Shown here piece by piece: positions 5,701-7,288 of a DNA stretch of 7,288 nucleotides. Origin of the DNA: Rickettsiales bacterium. GTDB taxonomy: Bacteria > Pseudomonadota > Alphaproteobacteria > Rickettsiales > UBA1997. The stretch is taken from the NCBI GenBank assembly GCA_947455845.1, contig CANGQE010000065.1:1-7288 (forward strand), in the 5' to 3' direction. Every line of letters begins with the position of its first letter. Positions within the stretch are counted from its first letter, which is position 1. The translations under genes and the position numbers were made by a program. The notes beneath the pieces were generated by a model. That model ran no database searches, was not told where the DNA came from, and saw nothing but the letters and a program-made list of their open reading frames with translations.

Positions 5701-6819
5701 TTATTGACGCCTTCTTTCTTTTTCTAAATTACGACTTCTGACCTCTTCAGCTAAGCGGACTTTTTCGATTTCGGCTCGGCGTTTTTCCGGTGAACAATTT
5801 TTATTTCTTGTGGTGATAGATTTAATTGAGTCCAAAATTTCATCTGAGATGTGATTGTTATTAAGATTAATATCAATAACACTCCAATTTTTTTCTAAAG
5901 CCACAGCTAACACTCGAGCTCCTATATCCCCGATTTGGTTTCCATCAAGATAAATAGTCGTAACCGTCTGATTCTTCTCTAGAGCTTTTGCTAATGATTG
6001 GGCTCCTGCAGATCCAATTCGGTTGTACCCAAGATCAACAGTCACAACTGTCTGATTCTTCTCTAGAGCTTTAGCTAATGATTGGGCTCCTACATCTTCG
6101 ATTTGGTTATCCTGAAGATTAACAATCTTAACCGCCTGATTCTTCTCTAGAGCTTTAGCGAATGCTTGGACTCCTGCAACTCCGATTTGGCTGTTCATAA
6201 GACCAACATGCGTAACCGTCTGATTCTTCTCCAGAGCTGCAGCTAATGTTTGGGCTCCTGCATCTCCGATTTTTTTATAAGATAATCCCAAGCAAGTTAA
6301 AGACGAATCATTGTTGCGAAGACTTTCCAGAATTGGTCTGAGAGTGTTTTGAATTTCAAGCTCTTCAGCTGTAAGATTTTGTGTTGCTCTGTTGCTTGAG
6401 GTTTCAGATGAAGTATCTCGTTTAGTGCGCCTTGGGGGCTGAGAGTTTTGTTGAGGTTGGTATGAGTTCGATGTTCGGTAGGATGATCCGAAGGCTTCTC
6501 CGTTATCTTGTCTCTGGTTTGCTCTGTTACTGCTAAAGGTTGAGTCGTTGTAGTTATTTTTGTTGGAAGAGCGAGTGCTACTATTCTGTTGCGATCTGTA
6601 ATTTTGTCGTGCTTGGTAAGATGAGGATTCTGGAAATTGATTGGTGGTTGATGATGGTTTTGTTTCTGATGCGGATGTTGTATTGCGAGAGAATCGTGTT
6701 CTTGTTCCAAATTCTTCAGAACTGTCTAAGCTGGAATGAAAATTAGAAGTTGGTTTTATGGTGCCTTTAGGGATGTCAGTGGTTTTATTTTTGTTGCCGG
6801 AACTAGAGGTGTTTCCCAT
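5701..6819 (-). CDS. Leucine-rich-repeat protein (RI-like), putative host-interaction protein, truncated before its coiled-coil/J part
   Basis: The 372-residue product begins MGNTSSSG, a fit to the eukaryotic N-myristoylation pattern (Gly2, Ser6), and has no signal peptide. Residues about 1-150 are rich in Ser, Asn, Gln, Thr and Arg and probably disordered. Residues 174-313 are five tandem 28-residue LRRs of the ribonuclease-inhibitor type (pattern V-x-x-V-x-L-x-x-N-x-I-G-x-x-G-A-Q-x-L-A-x-A-L-E-K-N-Q-T), with a sixth partial one after. The C-terminus turns into Glu/Arg-rich helix and ends ERRRQ-stop. RI-type LRRs bind proteins and are common in secreted or intracellular proteins of host-associated bacteria; no enzyme domain is seen. 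No Shine-Dalgarno sequence precedes the ATG. It lies 30 bases downstream of a decayed lpxK 5' copy. The downstream frame continues in phase through a coil into a J domain, so this is probably the N-terminal part of a longer ancestral protein. Confidence 0.8.
   Translation of the reverse strand: MGNTSSSGNKNKTTDIPKGTIKPTSNFHSSLDSSEEFGTRTRFSRNTTSASETKPSSTTNQFPESSSYQARQNYRSQQNSSTRSSNKNNYNDSTFSSNRANQRQDNGEAFGSSYRTSNSYQPQQNSQPPRRTKRDTSSETSSNRATQNLTAEELEIQNTLRPILESLRNNDSSLTCLGLSYKKIGDAGAQTLAAALEKNQTVTHVGLMNSQIGVAGVQAFAKALEKNQAVKIVNLQDNQIEDVGAQSLAKALEKNQTVVTVDLGYNRIGSAGAQSLAKALEKNQTVTTIYLDGNQIGDIGARVLAVALEKNWSVIDINLNNNHISDEILDSIKSITTRNKNCSPEKRRAEIEKVRLAEEVRSRNLEKERRRQ
5881..6300 (-). repeat. Five tandem 84-bp repeats encoding the LRRs
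   Basis: Each unit encodes 28 residues and contains a nearly constant block (plus-strand reading TCTGATTCTTCTCTAGAGCT or close variants, e.g. near 5970, 6051, 6135 and 6219). The strong nucleotide similarity, including at silent positions, points to recent unit duplication or gene conversion. Confidence 0.8.
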
Positions 6820-6848
6820 ATGGTTTGGATTTTAGGGTGATTAAAGTG

Positions 6849-6935
6849 AGCCTAGAAAATAAATCAGACTTAAGTGGCAATAGTGATTAAGCGGCTAGAT
6901 TTTTTTTAGTCCAGAATTGGGGAGTTTTAGCATTG
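6849..6935 (-). pseudogene. Decayed duplicate of the lpxK 5' end (codons 1-28)
   Basis: These 87 bases align with 4781-4867, the start of the intact lpxK, with roughly 90% identity by eye. Long identical blocks are shared: AGCCTAGAAAATAAATCA and, further in, AAGCGGCTAGATT plus a T-run and AGTCCAGAA. Small indels destroy the frame: from the ATG at 6933 the copy reads MLKLPNSGLKKI and then stops. The copy is followed upstream (on the minus strand) by the same TCCTGAAACAAGTTCAGGA palindrome as the real gene, in the same order. It has no coding function left but may have brought lpxK promoter sequence in front of the LRR gene. Confidence 0.85.
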
Positions 6936-6963
6936 AGAAGGATTGATTTAATTGTTGTGGGAA

Positions 6964-6991
6964 TAGATCCTGAAACAAGTTCAGGATGACA
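6964..6991. repeat. Third copy of the TCCTGAAACAAGTTCAGGA palindrome
   Basis: A single copy with an 8-bp stem (ATCCTGAA/TTCAGGAT) and ACAAG loop. Its context AATAGATCC is identical to the copy at 4911-4919 upstream of lpxK. It lies downstream of the coiled-coil gene, where it could serve as a transcript end. Confidence 0.75.
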
Positions 6992-7028
6992 GGTTGGGAG
7001 TTAGGGTGGTAATTGATGGAACACTCCC

Positions 7029-7288
7029 CTAGCCTTTCAAGCTTATCTCAAGTTGTTTGTCAAGCTTGTCGCAGTTTGCACTAATTGAGCCAAATTCTTT
7101 CTCGGCATCATCAGCCTTTTTTTGCAGAGACGCAATTTCTTCTTTGGACTTACCTGAGCCTTTGGCTTCTGCCCTATCCAACTCAAACTGCGCCATTTTC
7201 ATATCCATTTTCGCCATTTTATACTTCATATCCAGTTGAGTTTTAGCAGCCTTGAGGCTAGCAATTAATGACTCATTACGAGTGCTTG
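7029..7288 (-). CDS. C-terminal part of a coiled-coil protein of unknown function
   Basis: The frame is open to the right edge and ends with TAG at 7031-7029, giving at least 85 residues of the C-terminus. It is rich in Lys, Glu, Asp, Met, Ala and Leu with a heptad-like pattern (for example KMAKMDMKMAQFELDRAEAK and EEIASLQKKADDAEKEF), so it forms a helical coiled coil; a short kink GSGKSK separates two helices. An ATG at 7229 exists, but the frame continues upstream with similar composition (STRNESLIASLKAAKTQLD), so the gene most likely starts outside the window. There is one cysteine, and no catalytic motif or membrane segment. It could be a structural, secretion-related or phage-like tail protein; nothing here decides. 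It is followed by palindromic repeats. Confidence 0.6.
   Translation of the reverse strand, partial: STRNESLIASLKAAKTQLDMKYKMAKMDMKMAQFELDRAEAKGSGKSKEEIASLQKKADDAEKEFGSISANCDKLDKQLEISLKG

Larger units (their letters stand above)
5059..6819 (-). pseudogene. Composite LRR / coiled-coil / J-domain gene interrupted by TAA and TAG in one frame
   Basis: The three pieces 6819-5701, 5697-5440 and 5334-5059 share one reading frame (all codon starts are multiples of three) with no frameshift between them. Only codons 373 (TAA, 5703-5701) and 460 (TAG, 5442-5440) break a 586-codon frame. Each lies next to Gln codons (CGT CAA TAA GAA and CAG CAA TAG CAC), so a C-to-T change at a CAA or CAG explains both. 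Order of parts: disordered leader, five to six LRRs, charged coil, Gly-rich linker, J domain. That order suggests a protein that binds a target through the LRR and hands it to Hsp70. A pseudogene is the simplest reading. Readthrough or expression as separate polypeptides is possible, and the good preservation of the J domain leaves that open. Confidence 0.65.

Noticed and set aside
5161..5727. Plus-strand 188-codon frame rich in Phe, Leu and Ser
   Set aside because: Antisense of the Arg/Glu-rich coil; the Phe/Leu/Ser composition is the direct complement of GAA, AGG and AGA codons and does not indicate a membrane protein.
6297..6710. Minus-strand 137-codon His/Gln/Thr-rich frame
   Set aside because: Shifted frame within the disordered leader of the LRR protein, with no domain or start signal.
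5059..6819. Reassignment of TAA/TAG to glutamine, as in ciliate nuclear genes
   Set aside because: Tempting because both stops fit Gln, but the neighbouring bacterial genes of normal family length end at TAG or TAA; two nonsense mutations are simpler.

Overview
The window looks like chromosomal DNA of an A+T-rich Gram-negative bacterium, most probably an alphaproteobacterium with an intracellular or protist-associated lifestyle (Rickettsiales/Holosporales-like). Four things point that way. There are two lipid A genes of alphaproteobacterial flavour (lpxK and an lpxL/htrB-type acyltransferase) and an Slt-type lytic transglycosylase. There is a eukaryote-like leucine-rich-repeat protein joined to a J domain. 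The intergenic regions carry many dispersed palindromes. Starts are often poorly marked by Shine-Dalgarno sequences. The taxonomic call is inference; no rRNA or other marker gene is present.

Every supported gene lies on the minus strand, so transcription runs from high to low coordinates. In that order: the C-terminal end of a coiled-coil protein that enters from the right edge (7288-7029); a palindromic repeat and a decayed copy of the first ~28 codons of lpxK (6990-6849); a large LRR / charged coiled-coil / J-domain reading frame cut by two in-frame stops (6819-5059); an inverted pair of the same palindrome (4991-4913); intact lpxK (4865-3897); a 270-bp spacer with three G+C-rich palindromes; an lpxL-like gene with a TTG start (3623-2688); 22 bp later a PEGA-domain lipoprotein gene (2665-2111) with a strong terminator; an SRPBCC-domain protein gene with an Ala/Thr/Val-rich tail (1919-1257) followed by hairpins; a spacer holding a long MITE-like palindrome and a second hairpin over a good promoter; and the first ~249 codons of a soluble lytic transglycosylase gene (747-1), which leaves the left edge.

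The housekeeping genes are a cell-envelope set: lpxK and the acyltransferase act in lipid A synthesis, the transglycosylase in murein turnover, and the lipoprotein and SRPBCC protein are predicted exported or membrane-anchored proteins of unknown role. They need not form one operon, because terminators and palindromes separate most of them.

The accessory centre of interest is 4.8-7.0 kb. A gene with a myristoylation-like MGNTSS start, a disordered Ser/Asn/Gln-rich leader, at least five 28-residue RI-type LRRs, an Arg/Glu/Gln coiled coil and a C-terminal J domain sits between two copies of the lpxK 5' end plus its upstream palindrome. This looks like a host-interaction gene inserted next to lpxK with duplication of the junction. 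It now carries two nonsense codons, each at a place where glutamine would fit, so it is either a young pseudogene or a gene expressed in pieces.
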